A stretch of 34,155 nucleotides of DNA, taken from contig CAKUZF010000027.1 in NCBI GenBank assembly GCA_934718155.1, forward strand, positions 1 to 34,155, given 5' to 3'. Of this stretch, positions 7,206-15,487 are shown piece after piece; within the stretch, counting starts at the first letter, position 1, and each line of letters starts with the position of its first letter. The stretch comes from an uncultured Parabacteroides sp. GTDB lineage: Bacteria > Bacteroidota > Bacteroidia > Bacteroidales > Tannerellaceae. Below the pieces are notes generated by a model. It ran no database searches. It saw only the letters and a list, made by a program, of their open reading frames with translations, and had not been told where the DNA came from. The translations under genes were made by a program, and so were the position numbers.

Positions 7206-8807
7206 ATGAGAGAATTGATGAGAAAGATTGTTTTGTGTGTGTTGATCGCCTGCTGCGCATGCTTTGGCTCGCAGGCCCAGAAAGCGAGCGTAGACGCCCG
7301 TAAACTGCAGTTGGCTTTGTTTGCCATAACCAACCTCTATGTGGATACGACCAGCGAGACGAAGCTGGTGGAGGATGCGATCGTGGGAATGCTTGAGAAG
7401 CTGGATCCCCATTCCACTTATATGGATCCGGAGGAGACTAAGCAGATGAATGAACCGTTGCAAGGCAACTTCGACGGCATAGGTATTCAGTTCAATGTGT
7501 TGACGGATACGGTTTATGTGATTCAGGTCATCCCCGGCGGACCCTCGGAGAAGGTGGGTTTGATGGCGGGCGATCGGATTATCGAGGTGAACGACTCGCT
7601 GATTGCTGGCGTGAAGATGAAGACTTCCGACATCATGAAGCGCCTGCGTGGCCCCAAGGGCTCCGAGGTGCGCGTGAAGGTGAAGCGAGGCGATCGGTCC
7701 GAGCTGATCGAGTATCGCATCGTGCGTGGGAAAATACCTGTATATAGCTTGGATGCCGCTTATATGGCCGATAAGCAGACGGGATACATCAAGCTGAATC
7801 GTTTCGCCGCCTCTTCGGCCAACGAGTTTCGTGAAGCCCTCGAGAAACTGCGCAAAACGGGTATGAAGAACCTCATCCTCGACCTGCAAGGTAATGGCGG
7901 TGGCTATCTAAACATCGCCATAGAACTGGCGGATGAGTTTTTGGAGAAACAGCGGCTGATTGTTTATACCAAAGGTAGTAAGCAGCCTCGCGAAGAGGCG
8001 CATTCCACGGCTCGTGGCCAATTCCAGAATGGACGGTTGGTGATCTTGGTGGACGAATCGTCGGCTTCGGCGAGCGAGATCGTGACGGGAGCCATCCAAG
8101 ACTGGGATCGCGGTGTCGTTGTGGGACGGCGTACGTTTGGAAAAGGACTGGTGCAAAAGCCCATCCCACTGCCCGATGGTTCTATGATCCGTTTGACAGT
8201 CTCTCGCTACTATACGCCGACAGGCCGTTGCATTCAGAAGCCGTATGAGCGAGGAAACCTCGATGCGTATCATCACGACTTGATCGACCGCTACAACAAG
8301 GGCGAGTTGATGAGCGCCGACAGCATCCACTTCCCCGACTCGATGAAGTATCAAACCCTGGTGACGGGACGCACGGTTTATGGCGGTGGCGGCATCATGC
8401 CCGACGTGTTTATCCCGGTCGATACGACTCGTTACACCGATTACCATCGGAAACTGGTGGCGGCGGGCGTTGTCAATCGGGTGGCGATGAATTATATGGA
8501 TCGCCATCGGGCGGAGCTGACCAAGAAATATCCCACGTTTGCCGCCTATAAGCAATCGTTCCGGGTGGACGACGAGCTCCTGAACGAACTGACCTTGATG
8601 GGCCAGCAGGATAAGATTGAGCTTGTTGCCGAAGAGTTCGAGCGGTCGAAGGCACTGATTGCCCTGCAAGTGAAGGCGCTGATCGCCCGCGACGTGTTTG
8701 ATATGGCACAGTATTTTCAAATAATAAATGAGGATAATCCGAGCTATCTGAAGGCGCTGGAGATTATAAACTCGAAAGAGCATTACAATCGCCTGCTCAA
8801 GCGATAA
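7206..8807 (+). CDS. S41 family C-terminal processing peptidase
   Basis: Periplasmic serine protease of the CtpA/Prc (tail-specific) type, 533 residues. It has an N-terminal signal sequence (KIVLCVLIACCACFGSQAQ), a PDZ domain at about 85-165 (GIGIQFNVLTDTVYVIQVIP, AGDRIIEVND) and the peptidase domain with DLQGNGGGYLNIAIELAD. The catalytic dyad, by alignment with Prc, is Ser288 in DESSASASEIV and Lys313 in RRTFGKGLVQ. The C-terminal 150 residues are helical, as in Bacteroidetes CTPs. A second Met at residue 5 could be the true start. Third gene after parE and coaD; no promoter is visible in the 36-bp gap. Confidence 0.95.
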   Translation: MRELMRKIVLCVLIACCACFGSQAQKASVDARKLQLALFAITNLYVDTTSETKLVEDAIVGMLEKLDPHSTYMDPEETKQMNEPLQGNFDGIGIQFNVLTDTVYVIQVIPGGPSEKVGLMAGDRIIEVNDSLIAGVKMKTSDIMKRLRGPKGSEVRVKVKRGDRSELIEYRIVRGKIPVYSLDAAYMADKQTGYIKLNRFAASSANEFREALEKLRKTGMKNLILDLQGNGGGYLNIAIELADEFLEKQRLIVYTKGSKQPREEAHSTARGQFQNGRLVILVDESSASASEIVTGAIQDWDRGVVVGRRTFGKGLVQKPIPLPDGSMIRLTVSRYYTPTGRCIQKPYERGNLDAYHHDLIDRYNKGELMSADSIHFPDSMKYQTLVTGRTVYGGGGIMPDVFIPVDTTRYTDYHRKLVAAGVVNRVAMNYMDRHRAELTKKYPTFAAYKQSFRVDDELLNELTLMGQQDKIELVAEEFERSKALIALQVKALIARDVFDMAQYFQIINEDNPSYLKALEIINSKEHYNRLLKR

Positions 8808-8857
8808 AGAGGCGGTGGGGATAGGTCCGTGTTTGGTTTATTAAAAACGTTTAGGTT

Positions 8858-9394
8858 ATGTATTTGACGTTGTTTCTTACCTTTATGAAGATCGGTATGT
8901 TTACGATCGGAGGAGGTTATGCGATGTTGCCCTTGATCCAGCGTGAGGTGGTCGATCGGGGATGGATGACGAAGGAGGAGTTTATCGACATCTTTTCTGT
9001 TGCGCAATCGTTGCCCGGCATTTTTGCCGTCAATATCTCCATCTTCGTAGGGTATCGGTTGAGAAAGAAGATGGGCGGATTTATTTGTGCTTTAGGCACG
9101 ATCTTGCCTTCGTTTTTGATCATCTTGCTGATCGCTCTGTTTTTTACGCAGGTGAAAGACAATGTGTGGGTGGAAAAGGCATTCAAGGGGTTGCGCCCCG
9201 CCGTGGTGGCCCTGATTGCGGTGCCCTGTCTGACCACGGCTCGCTCCATCAAGCTCTCCTATAAGCTGATGATTATCCCCGTGGCTGCCGCGCTGCTGAT
9301 TTGGCAGGGAGGCGTTTCGCCGGCGTGGATCATTTTGGCGGCTATCGTTGGCGGCTTGTTGTATGGTCTGAATAGAAAGGAGGGAAAGGCATGA
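8858..9394 (+). CDS. Chromate transporter family protein, first half
   Basis: Short-chain CHR (ChrA) family membrane protein of 178 residues, one half of what is a single six-plus-six-helix protein in other bacteria. The signature FLTFMKIGMFTIGGGYAMLPL and the SVAQSLPGIFAVNISIFVGYR stretch are conserved; LRPAVVALI begins the second conserved block. About five to six hydrophobic segments are visible. It overlaps the next gene by ATGA, so the two halves are made together and probably form a heterodimer. The family exports chromate in some bacteria, but in anaerobic Bacteroidales the real substrate is unknown. Confidence 0.92.
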   Translation: MYLTLFLTFMKIGMFTIGGGYAMLPLIQREVVDRGWMTKEEFIDIFSVAQSLPGIFAVNISIFVGYRLRKKMGGFICALGTILPSFLIILLIALFFTQVKDNVWVEKAFKGLRPAVVALIAVPCLTTARSIKLSYKLMIIPVAAALLIWQGGVSPAWIILAAIVGGLLYGLNRKEGKA

Positions 9395-9939
9395 TTTGGT
9401 TGCAGTTGTTTTTGGTTTACCTAAAGATTGGTATCTTGGGTTTTGGCGGTGGCTATGCGATGCTCTCGCTCATTCAGGCTGATGTGGTTGATCGCTATCG
9501 CTGGATCTCTTTGCAGGAATTTACCGACATCGTGGCCATCTCGCAGATGACACCCGGGCCGATTGGGATCAATAGTGCTACCTATATTGGCTATACGGCG
9601 ATTCATAATGCGGGCTATTCCATGCCGGTCAGTGTGTTGGGCTCATGCTTGACCACCTTCTCGGTCTGCTTACCCTCCTTCTTGCTGGTGCTGTTTATTT
9701 CGTATGCTTTCGCTAAGTTCAGGCATAATAAATATGTAGAGTTTGCCTTCTTGGGGCTGCGTCCGGCCACGGTTGGCTTGATTGCGGCGGCGGCTTTGCT
9801 GTTGATGAACGAAGAGAACTTTATTGATTATAATAGCTATCTGATCTTCGCTACGGCGTTCGTCTTGACGTGGAAGTGGAAAATCCATCCGATCTTGATG
9901 ATCGTCTTGGCGGGAGTGGCTGGCCTTTTGCTCTATTGA
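9391..9939 (+). CDS. Chromate transporter family protein, second half
   Basis: Second short-chain CHR protein, 182 residues, starting within the stop of the first (ATGA). It repeats the same plan: VYLKIGILGFGGGYAMLSLI, AISQMTPGPIGINSATYIGY and LRPATVGLIAAAALLL. The MTPGPIGIN motif is more canonical than the SLPGIFAVN of the first half, so the paralogues have diverged in the probable substrate path. Operates as a pair with the preceding gene; no further gene follows in the transcription unit and no terminator is apparent. Confidence 0.92.
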   Translation: MIWLQLFLVYLKIGILGFGGGYAMLSLIQADVVDRYRWISLQEFTDIVAISQMTPGPIGINSATYIGYTAIHNAGYSMPVSVLGSCLTTFSVCLPSFLLVLFISYAFAKFRHNKYVEFAFLGLRPATVGLIAAAALLLMNEENFIDYNSYLIFATAFVLTWKWKIHPILMIVLAGVAGLLLY

Positions 9940-9976
9940 TGGCTCTTGGCTGCCGCTTTGGCATTGACATCCTTGC

Positions 9977-10049
9977 GATACGAAGGCGTAGCTTGTAATC
10001 GTCAGGAGGCAAGCTATTAAGCCTGAAGCGTGTGTGCTCCGCTCGTATC
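9977..10049 (-). ncRNA. Nested stem-loop, candidate structured RNA
   Basis: Outer stem GATACGA (9977-9983) with TCGTATC (10043-10049), extendable by GCG/CGC across a two-base bulge. Inner perfect hairpin TAGCTTG (9989-9995) with CAAGCTA (10010-10016). It lies about 75 bp downstream of a strong minus-strand promoter and overlaps the end of the 24-codon ORF. The nested hairpin with an internal bubble recalls 6S-like RNAs, but I cannot assign a family. The orientation is inferred from the promoter only. Confidence 0.35.
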
Positions 10050-10091
10050 AAACCTAGCTGGTGCGGAAGATGAACTTTTACGTTTATCCAT
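10017..10091 (-). CDS. Candidate 24-residue small protein
   Basis: The ATG at 10091 opens 24 codons ending TAA. The peptide begins MDKRKSSSSAPAR and ends GAHTLQA; it is basic and serine-rich with no membrane segment. A purine-rich AGGGGGAAAG lies about 15-20 bases upstream and a consensus TATCTTTG promoter 37 bp upstream. I do not recognise it. It could be a small protein, a leader peptide or a chance frame inside a small RNA. Confidence 0.35.
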   Translation of the reverse strand: MDKRKSSSSAPARFDTSGAHTLQA

Positions 10092-10127
10092 TTATTTATA
10101 GGCTTTCCCCCTTGCCTTCTGTGGAGG

Positions 10128-10135
10128 CAAAGATA
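10128..10135 (-). promoter_or_regulatory. -7 element for an unannotated minus-strand transcript
   Basis: TATCTTTG followed by C on the minus strand, identical to the elements before tRNA-Leu, tRNA-Thr and umuD. The only candidates downstream are the 24-codon ORF and the nested hairpin. Confidence 0.5.
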
Positions 10136-10256
10136 TATGCGTTTTTTTAACAGGCAAACATTAGTTTGTTGTAAAACGCAGAAAATCTGATAAATGGTCA
10201 AATAGGGGAACGAATTGGCAAAATACACGAATGGCCGTCGTTTTTTTCAGGTATCT

Positions 10257-10314
10257 ACACCCCGGGATGTAAGCTCGCACATCCCATGGATGGAGGGCGG
10301 GGACCGTGGGGTGT
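10257..10314. repeat. Nested inverted repeats
   Basis: ACACCCC (10257-10263) pairs with GGGGTGT (10308-10314), and directly inside it GGGATGT (10264-10270) pairs with ACATCCC (10279-10285). The two stems abut at the 5' side and are separated by 22 bases at the 3' side. No T-run on either strand. It lies 3' of the TPR gene; function unknown. Confidence 0.5.
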
Positions 10315-10347
10315 GCGATAGCTCAAGGGTATGGTCGGTGAGGGCGC

Positions 10348-10611
10348 TTACTGGTTGTACATATCTTTATTGTAGAAGTCGAGGATGCGGATGGCCATGT
10401 TGTAGGCCATTTGGGCGGGACTCTCGGGGTTGAGAGCTATGGCTTCGAGGTAGTCGTTGAGCGCCAAGCGGATCTCTCCCTGCTTGTAATAGGCCTTGCC
10501 CCGCAGGAAATAGGCCTCGTCATCGGAAGGATGGGTGGATAGATGAGCGTTTAGTAGCTCGATGGCCTCGTTGGTTTGCCCGTTTGAAATGAGTTGCTTG
10601 ATGTGCTCCAT
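10348..10611 (-). CDS. Small tetratricopeptide repeat protein
   Basis: 87 residues, cytoplasmic, no signal sequence. It is built of about two TPR units: NEAIELLNAHLSTHPSDDEA, then YFLRGKAYYKQGEIRLALND and YLEAIALNPES, with the usual W/Y-L-G-Y-A-P spacing. Such small TPR proteins are common and act as protein-interaction scaffolds; no partner can be named. A TACCTTCG promoter-like element lies 31 bp upstream on the minus strand, and topA is divergent. No operon partner. Confidence 0.85.
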   Translation of the reverse strand: MEHIKQLISNGQTNEAIELLNAHLSTHPSDDEAYFLRGKAYYKQGEIRLALNDYLEAIALNPESPAQMAYNMAIRILDFYNKDMYNQ

Positions 10612-10641
10612 TGTGACTGCTTATATACTTGTTTCGGCAGG

Positions 10642-10649
10642 CGAAGGTA
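10642..10649 (-). promoter_or_regulatory. -7-like element for the TPR gene
   Basis: TACCTTCG on the minus strand, one base off TAnnTTTG, 31 bp before the ATG at 10611. Confidence 0.4.
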
Positions 10650-10746
10650 GTGATTTCGGCTGTAAAAAGCGTTCGTCTGAGCGGTTTATCTGCCGCAAAA
10701 AAGCGTTTTTTCGCGGTGCATTCGTCGTGGATGTAATTTATTTGTG

Positions 10747-10754
10747 TATGTTTG
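10747..10754 (+). promoter_or_regulatory. -7 element for topA
   Basis: TATGTTTG followed by C, 31 bp before the topA ATG at 10786; exact match to TAnnTTTG. Confidence 0.55.
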
Positions 10755-10785
10755 CAGCCGATTTAAAAAAAGAAACAACCGTTAT

Positions 10786-13131
10786 ATGCAAAAGAATCTG
10801 GTAATAGTGGAGTCTCCGGCGAAGGCCAAAACGATTGAGAAGTTTCTGGGCTCAGACTATAAGGTGATGTCGAGCTATGGGCATATCCGCGATTTGAAGA
10901 CGAAAGAATTCAGTATAGATATTGCGCATAATTACGCGCCTGAGTATGCGATACCGGCCGATAAGAAGAAGCTGGTTAGCGAGTTGAAAGCCGAGGCGAA
11001 GAAGGCAGAGATGGTCTGGCTCGCATCCGATGAAGACCGCGAGGGAGAGGCTATCTCTTGGCATTTGTCGGAGGTGCTTGACTTGAAGCCTGATCATTCG
11101 AAGCGAATCGTTTTCCATGAGATTACGAAAAGCGCTATTTTGCATGCGATTGAGACACCGCGCACGATCGACATCAACTTGGTGAACGCCCAGCAGGCAC
11201 GCCGAGTGTTGGACCGCATCGTGGGTTTTGAGCTTTCCCCGGTCTTGTGGCGTAAGGTGAAACCTTCGTTGTCGGCTGGCCGTGTGCAGTCGGTAGCCGT
11301 TCGCCTGATCGTTGAGCGCGAGCGCGAGATCAACCACTTCGAGTCTGAGGCGGCCTATCGTGTCATCGCCAACTTCCTGTTGCCGGATGGAAAGACCTTG
11401 CTGAAGGCAGAACTGTCGCATAGGCTGAAGACCATCGAAGAGGCGAAGGCCTTCTTAGAGGCTTGCCAAAAGGCTACTTTCACCATCGAGGATATCAGCA
11501 AGAAGCCGGTGAAGAAATCTCCGGCACCTCCTTTCACGACTTCCACCTTGCAGCAAGAGGCTGCCCGCAAATTAAACTTCTCGGTGTCGCAGACCATGAT
11601 GATCGCCCAGCGACTGTATGAGTCTGGATACATCACTTATATGCGTACCGACTCGGTCAACTTGAGCGACCTGGCGCTGGGAACGGCCAAAGAGGCCATC
11701 CTCGAGGCTTATGGCGAGCGTTATTATAAGTTCCGCCAGTATCACACGAAGAGCAAGGGCGCACAGGAGGCGCACGAGGCGATTCGCCCAACCTACATCA
11801 GCCATGCTGAGATTAACGGCACGGCGCAGGAGAAGCGACTCTATGAGTTGATCCGCAAACGGGCGATCGCTTGCCAGATGGCCGACGCGGAGCTGGAGCG
11901 CACGACGATTTCGGTAGGCGTGAGCAACATGAGCGAGAAGTTTGTCGCTACGGGCGAGGTTGTTGTGTTTGATGGTTTCTTGCAGGTGTATCGCGAGAGC
12001 AACGACGAAGAGGGCGATAAGGAGTCTGACAACGGTCTGCTGCCGCCTGTAAGCCTGCACGACCAGCTGACTTTTAAGGAAATTACCGCTACGGAGCGTT
12101 TCACGCAACGTCCGGCACGCTATACGGAGGCCAGCTTGGTGCGCAGACTTGAGGAACTGGGAATTGGACGCCCATCTACCTATGCGCCTACTATCCAGAC
12201 GATTCAGAACCGTGGCTATGTGGAGAAAGGCGATCGGGATGGCGTGGAGCGAAGCTACAAGGTGCTTACGCTGACGAGCCGCTCGCTGAAGGAGACCGAG
12301 AAGGTTGAGACCGTCGGCGCCGATCGTGGTAAACTGATCCCCACAGATATAGGATTGGTGGTAAACGACTTCCTGATGAGTTACTTCCCGGATGTGTTGG
12401 ATTATAACTTCACGGCAAGCGTCGAGAAGGAGTTTGATGCCATCGCTGAAGGCGAGATGGACTGGACTAAGGCAATCGATAAGTTCTATAAAGTGTTCCA
12501 TCCCATCGTAGAGGCCACCACGTCCACCCGTTCGGAGCATCGACTGGGTGAGCGTCATCTGGGTGAAGACCCCGCTACGGGCGAACCCGTTTATGTGAAG
12601 ATAGGCCGTTTTGGCCCCATGGCGCAGATTGGCGATGCGCAGGCGTTGGAGTCGCAAGGAAAGAAACCCCGCTTCGCAACCTTGCGCAAGGGACAGTCTA
12701 TCGAGACCATCACCCTGGAGGAGGCCTTGAAGCTCTTCGAGCTGCCTCGCACTTTGGGCGATTGGGAAGAGAAGACCGTGGTGGCGGCGATAGGCCGTTT
12801 TGGTCCCTTCGTGCGTTGGAATTCAAAGTTCGTCTCTATTCCGAAAGATAAGGATCCGATGAGCATTACGCTGGAAGAGGCCATCGATCTTATTAAGGCC
12901 AAGATGCTGAAAGATGAGCAGAAATTCATCAAATCGTTCGACGAAGAGCCGGAGTTTCAGATCTTAAACGGTCGCTTCGGTCCCTATATCAGCTATCAGA
13001 AGAAGAACTATCGCATCCCTAAGACGGTGGAGAATCCGGCTGAGCTTACCTTGGACGATTGTAAGAAGCTGATTGAGGAGGCGGCAGCTAAACCAGCTGC
13101 CAAGAAGCGCACGGTAAGCAAAAAAGGCTGA
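10786..13131 (+). CDS. topA: DNA topoisomerase I
   Basis: Type IA topoisomerase that relaxes negative supercoils, 781 residues. The N-terminal TOPRIM domain has LVIVESPAKAKTIEKFLG and ASDEDREGEAISWHL. The active-site tyrosine is Tyr285 in GYITYMRTDSVNLS, and LEELGIGRPSTYAPTIQTIQ is the usual domain IV motif. The C-terminus lacks zinc ribbons and instead has repeats of the GRFGP type (GRFGPMAQIGD, GRFGPFVRWN, GRFGPYISYQKKNYRIP), then an alanine/lysine tail, typical of Bacteroidetes TopA. The frame is open 14 codons upstream, but the promoter at 10747-10754 excludes that start. Confidence 0.97.
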   Translation: MQKNLVIVESPAKAKTIEKFLGSDYKVMSSYGHIRDLKTKEFSIDIAHNYAPEYAIPADKKKLVSELKAEAKKAEMVWLASDEDREGEAISWHLSEVLDLKPDHSKRIVFHEITKSAILHAIETPRTIDINLVNAQQARRVLDRIVGFELSPVLWRKVKPSLSAGRVQSVAVRLIVEREREINHFESEAAYRVIANFLLPDGKTLLKAELSHRLKTIEEAKAFLEACQKATFTIEDISKKPVKKSPAPPFTTSTLQQEAARKLNFSVSQTMMIAQRLYESGYITYMRTDSVNLSDLALGTAKEAILEAYGERYYKFRQYHTKSKGAQEAHEAIRPTYISHAEINGTAQEKRLYELIRKRAIACQMADAELERTTISVGVSNMSEKFVATGEVVVFDGFLQVYRESNDEEGDKESDNGLLPPVSLHDQLTFKEITATERFTQRPARYTEASLVRRLEELGIGRPSTYAPTIQTIQNRGYVEKGDRDGVERSYKVLTLTSRSLKETEKVETVGADRGKLIPTDIGLVVNDFLMSYFPDVLDYNFTASVEKEFDAIAEGEMDWTKAIDKFYKVFHPIVEATTSTRSEHRLGERHLGEDPATGEPVYVKIGRFGPMAQIGDAQALESQGKKPRFATLRKGQSIETITLEEALKLFELPRTLGDWEEKTVVAAIGRFGPFVRWNSKFVSIPKDKDPMSITLEEAIDLIKAKMLKDEQKFIKSFDEEPEFQILNGRFGPYISYQKKNYRIPKTVENPAELTLDDCKKLIEEAAAKPAAKKRTVSKKG

Positions 13132-13313
13132 TAAGGTTTCCTCATCGGGGACAATTTGTCAGAAGCACTCGCAAGCTGCTGGCTGCGCAAACCGCAAAAA
13201 TGGCAGAATTCCTGTCTCCGTTCGGTTTGGCACACTATTGGTAGAAGAATAAGTGTGCGGCCGAAAGGAGCATAGGCTAAATATGATATTATTAACGATT
13301 AAATACTAATAAA
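13132..13313 (+). promoter_or_regulatory. groES upstream region with inverted repeat
   Basis: A 180-bp gap before the groESL operon. It contains GCACAC (13230-13235) and GTGTGC (13253-13258) as an inverted repeat, and TTTGGCACACTATTGG, which partly resembles a sigma-54 promoter but has the wrong spacing. No TAnnTTTG element is evident, so heat-shock control through another element is plausible. I cannot name the regulator. Confidence 0.35.
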
Positions 13314-13583
13314 ATGAACATTAGACCATTGGCAGACAGAGTGCTTATCAAGCCGGCTGCTGCAGAGGAGAAAACCGTAAGCGGAATCATTATCCCTGAT
13401 TCAGCAAAAGAGAAACCGTTGAGAGGTGAGGTTATCGCTGCTGGTGACGGAACGAAAGACGAGGAGATGGTTTTGAAGGTAGGTGACAATGTGTTGTATG
13501 GCAAGTATGCAGGCACTGAGATTGAGTTGGAGGGCGAGAAGTTTTTGATCATGCGCCAGTCTGACGTATTAGCAATCATCTAA
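13314..13583 (+). CDS. groES: Co-chaperonin GroES
   Basis: 10-kDa heptameric lid of the GroEL chamber, 89 residues, complete. NIRPLADRVLIKPAAAEEKT is the conserved N-terminal strand, with the mobile-loop region KTVSGIIIPDSAKEKP and the GDNVLYGKYAGTEIELEGE core typical of GroES. The ATG at 13314 gives the usual length. groEL follows after 38 bp; the pair is one operon closed by the terminator at 15292. Confidence 0.98.
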   Translation: MNIRPLADRVLIKPAAAEEKTVSGIIIPDSAKEKPLRGEVIAAGDGTKDEEMVLKVGDNVLYGKYAGTEIELEGEKFLIMRQSDVLAII

Positions 13584-13621
13584 TTCATTTATTACATTAA
13601 AATTTTAAAGCGAATACAATC

Positions 13622-15256
13622 ATGGCAAAAGAGATTAAATATGATATGGATGCCCGCGACCTCTTGAAGAAGGGCGTTGACGAGTTGGCGAATGCCGTTA
13701 AGGTAACACTGGGCCCGAAGGGTCGTAACGTGATCATCGAGAAGAAGTTTGGCGCACCTCACGTAACGAAGGATGGCGTAACGGTAGCGAAGGAGATCGA
13801 GTTGGCTTGCCCGTTCGAGAACATGGGTGCTCAGATGGTTAAGGAGGTAGCTTCTAAGACTAACGACAACGCTGGCGACGGTACGACTACGGCTACGGTT
13901 TTGGCTCAGGCTATCATCGGTGTAGGTTTGAAGAACGTTACCGCTGGTGCTAACCCAATGGACCTGAAGCGTGGTATTGACAAGGCTGTTGCTAAGGTGG
14001 TAGCTAACATCGCTGAGCAGGCTGAGGAGGTAGGCGACAAATTCGAGAAGATCGAGCACGTAGCCAAAATCTCTGCTAACGGCGACGAGGCTATCGGTAA
14101 GTTGATCGCTGAGGCTATGCAGCGCGTGAAGAAAGAGGGCGTTATCACCGTTGAGGAGGCTAAGGGTACTGAGACTACGGTCGACGTGGTTGAGGGTATG
14201 CAGTTCGATCGTGGTTACATCTCTCCCTATTTCGTAACGGATACTGAGAAGATGGAGTGCCAGATGGAGAACCCCTATATCTTGATCTACGACAAGAAGA
14301 TCTCTGCGTTGAAGGATCTATTGCCCGTTCTTGAGCCGGTTGTTCAGAGCGGTCGTCCTTTGTTGATCATCGCTGAGGACATCGATAGCGAGGCATTGGC
14401 TACATTGGTAGTTAACCGTCTGCGCGGTAGCTTGAAGATCTGCGCTGTGAAGGCTCCGGGCTTCGGCGATCGTCGTAAGGCTATGTTGGAGGATATCGCC
14501 GTGTTGACTGGCGGTACGGTTGTATCAGAGGAGAAGGGCCTGAAGTTGGAGGGCACAACCTTGGATATGCTGGGTACGGCTGAGAAGGTAACTACCGACA
14601 AGGATACTACAACAATCGTAAACGGTGCTGGCGACAAGGAGGCAATCCAGGCTCGTATCGGTCAGATCAAGATCCAGATGGAGAACACGACTTCAGACTA
14701 CGACAAGGAGAAGTTGCAGGAGCGTTTGGCTAAGATGGCCGGCGGTGTAGCAGTGCTCTACGTAGGTGCTCCTTCAGAGGTTGAGATGAAAGAGAAGAAG
14801 GATCGTGTTGACGATGCTTTGCATGCAACTCGCGCAGCTATCGAGGAGGGAACCGTCCCCGGTGGTGGTGTGGCTTACATCCGCGCTATCGAGGCTTTGG
14901 AAGGCTTCAAGGGCGACAACGAGGATGAGACAACAGGTATCGAGATCGTTAAGCGTGCGATCGAGGAGCCGTTGCGTCAGATCGTAGCTAATGCAGGCAA
15001 AGAGGGTGCTGTGATCGTTCAGAAAGTAAGAGAGGGCAAGGGCGACTTCGGTTACAATGCTCGTAAGGACTGCTTCGAGAACTTGTGCGCAGCAGGTGTT
15101 ATCGACCCGGCTAAGGTTACTCGTGTAGCTTTGGAGAACGCAGCTTCAATCGCTGGTATGTTCTTGACTACCGAGTGTGTGATTGCAGATAAGAAGGAGG
15201 AGAATCCTATGCCTGCAGCTCCTGCTATGGGTGGCGGTATGGGTGGCATGATGTAA
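13622..15256 (+). CDS. groEL: Chaperonin GroEL
   Basis: 60-kDa chaperonin that folds proteins in an ATP-driven cage with GroES, 544 residues, complete. Shows KVTLGPKGRNVIIEKKFGAP, the ATP-binding GDGTTTATVLAQAI, the apical-domain stretch RGYISPYFVTDTEKMECQ, GTVPGGGVAYIRAIEAL and the C-terminal GGM tail. The codon use is visibly more biased than in the neighbours (GCT, GGT, CGT and AAG are preferred), as expected of a highly expressed gene. Follows groES in the same operon. Confidence 0.99.
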   Translation: MAKEIKYDMDARDLLKKGVDELANAVKVTLGPKGRNVIIEKKFGAPHVTKDGVTVAKEIELACPFENMGAQMVKEVASKTNDNAGDGTTTATVLAQAIIGVGLKNVTAGANPMDLKRGIDKAVAKVVANIAEQAEEVGDKFEKIEHVAKISANGDEAIGKLIAEAMQRVKKEGVITVEEAKGTETTVDVVEGMQFDRGYISPYFVTDTEKMECQMENPYILIYDKKISALKDLLPVLEPVVQSGRPLLIIAEDIDSEALATLVVNRLRGSLKICAVKAPGFGDRRKAMLEDIAVLTGGTVVSEEKGLKLEGTTLDMLGTAEKVTTDKDTTTIVNGAGDKEAIQARIGQIKIQMENTTSDYDKEKLQERLAKMAGGVAVLYVGAPSEVEMKEKKDRVDDALHATRAAIEEGTVPGGGVAYIRAIEALEGFKGDNEDETTGIEIVKRAIEEPLRQIVANAGKEGAVIVQKVREGKGDFGYNARKDCFENLCAAGVIDPAKVTRVALENAASIAGMFLTTECVIADKKEENPMPAAPAMGGGMGGMM

Positions 15257-15291
15257 TTAGCATCTGCACTTCCGTAATCTTTAAGATAATG

Positions 15292-15325
15292 GCGGTTGTC
15301 CCAATGCGGGGCAACCGCTTTTTTT
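15292..15325 (+). terminator. groEL terminator
   Basis: GCGGTTGTCCC (15292-15302) pairs with GGGGCAACCGC (15308-15318) with one G-U pair, followed by seven T. Strong intrinsic terminator. Confidence 0.93.
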
Positions 15326-15357
15326 ATGACGCATGCTGTCTATATCAAAATTATTAG

Positions 15358-15365
15358 TATCTTTG
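15358..15365 (+). promoter_or_regulatory. -7 element for tRNA-Leu
   Basis: TATCTTTG followed by C, 17 bp before the tRNA 5' end. This is also the only promoter visible for the sigma-factor gene that follows. Confidence 0.65.
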
Positions 15366-15381
15366 CGGTGCTTTAGGAAAG

Positions 15382-15465
15382 GCCTAGGTGGCGGAATTGG
15401 TAGACGCGCTCGTTTCAGGTGCGAGTGGTTTTGCGATCGTGCAGGTTCGAGTCCTGTTCTGGGCA
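15382..15465 (+). tRNA. tRNA-Leu(CAG)
   Basis: Class II tRNA with a long variable arm. The acceptor GCCTAGG pairs with TCTGGGC (15458-15464), discriminator A at 15465. D arm GCGGAATTGGTAGACGC; anticodon stem CTCGT/GCGAG with loop TTCAGGT and anticodon CAG at 15416-15418 reading CUG; T arm GCAGG-TTCGAGT-CCTGT. CCA is not encoded. The sigma-factor ATG lies only 22 bp downstream with no terminator between. Confidence 0.95.
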
Positions 15466-15487
15466 CTTCTTTCAAATCAAAGATTTC

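Larger units (their letters stand above)
9940..10347. other. 408-bp intergenic region with structured elements
   Basis: Between the second chrA half (plus) and the TPR gene (minus). It holds a minus-strand promoter (10128-10135), a 24-codon ORF (10017-10091), nested inverted repeats at 9977-10049 and another nested pair at 10257-10314. The longer open frame crossing it on the minus strand looks like a chance frame. Confidence 0.6.

Noticed and set aside
9851..10228. 125-codon minus-strand open frame
   Set aside because: It runs through the promoter and the stem-loops and into the chrA gene; the composition is arginine/proline-rich and shadow-like.
13228..13245. Sigma-54 promoter before groES
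   Set aside because: TGGCAC and TTGG are four bases apart and the GG-N10-GC spacing is not met.
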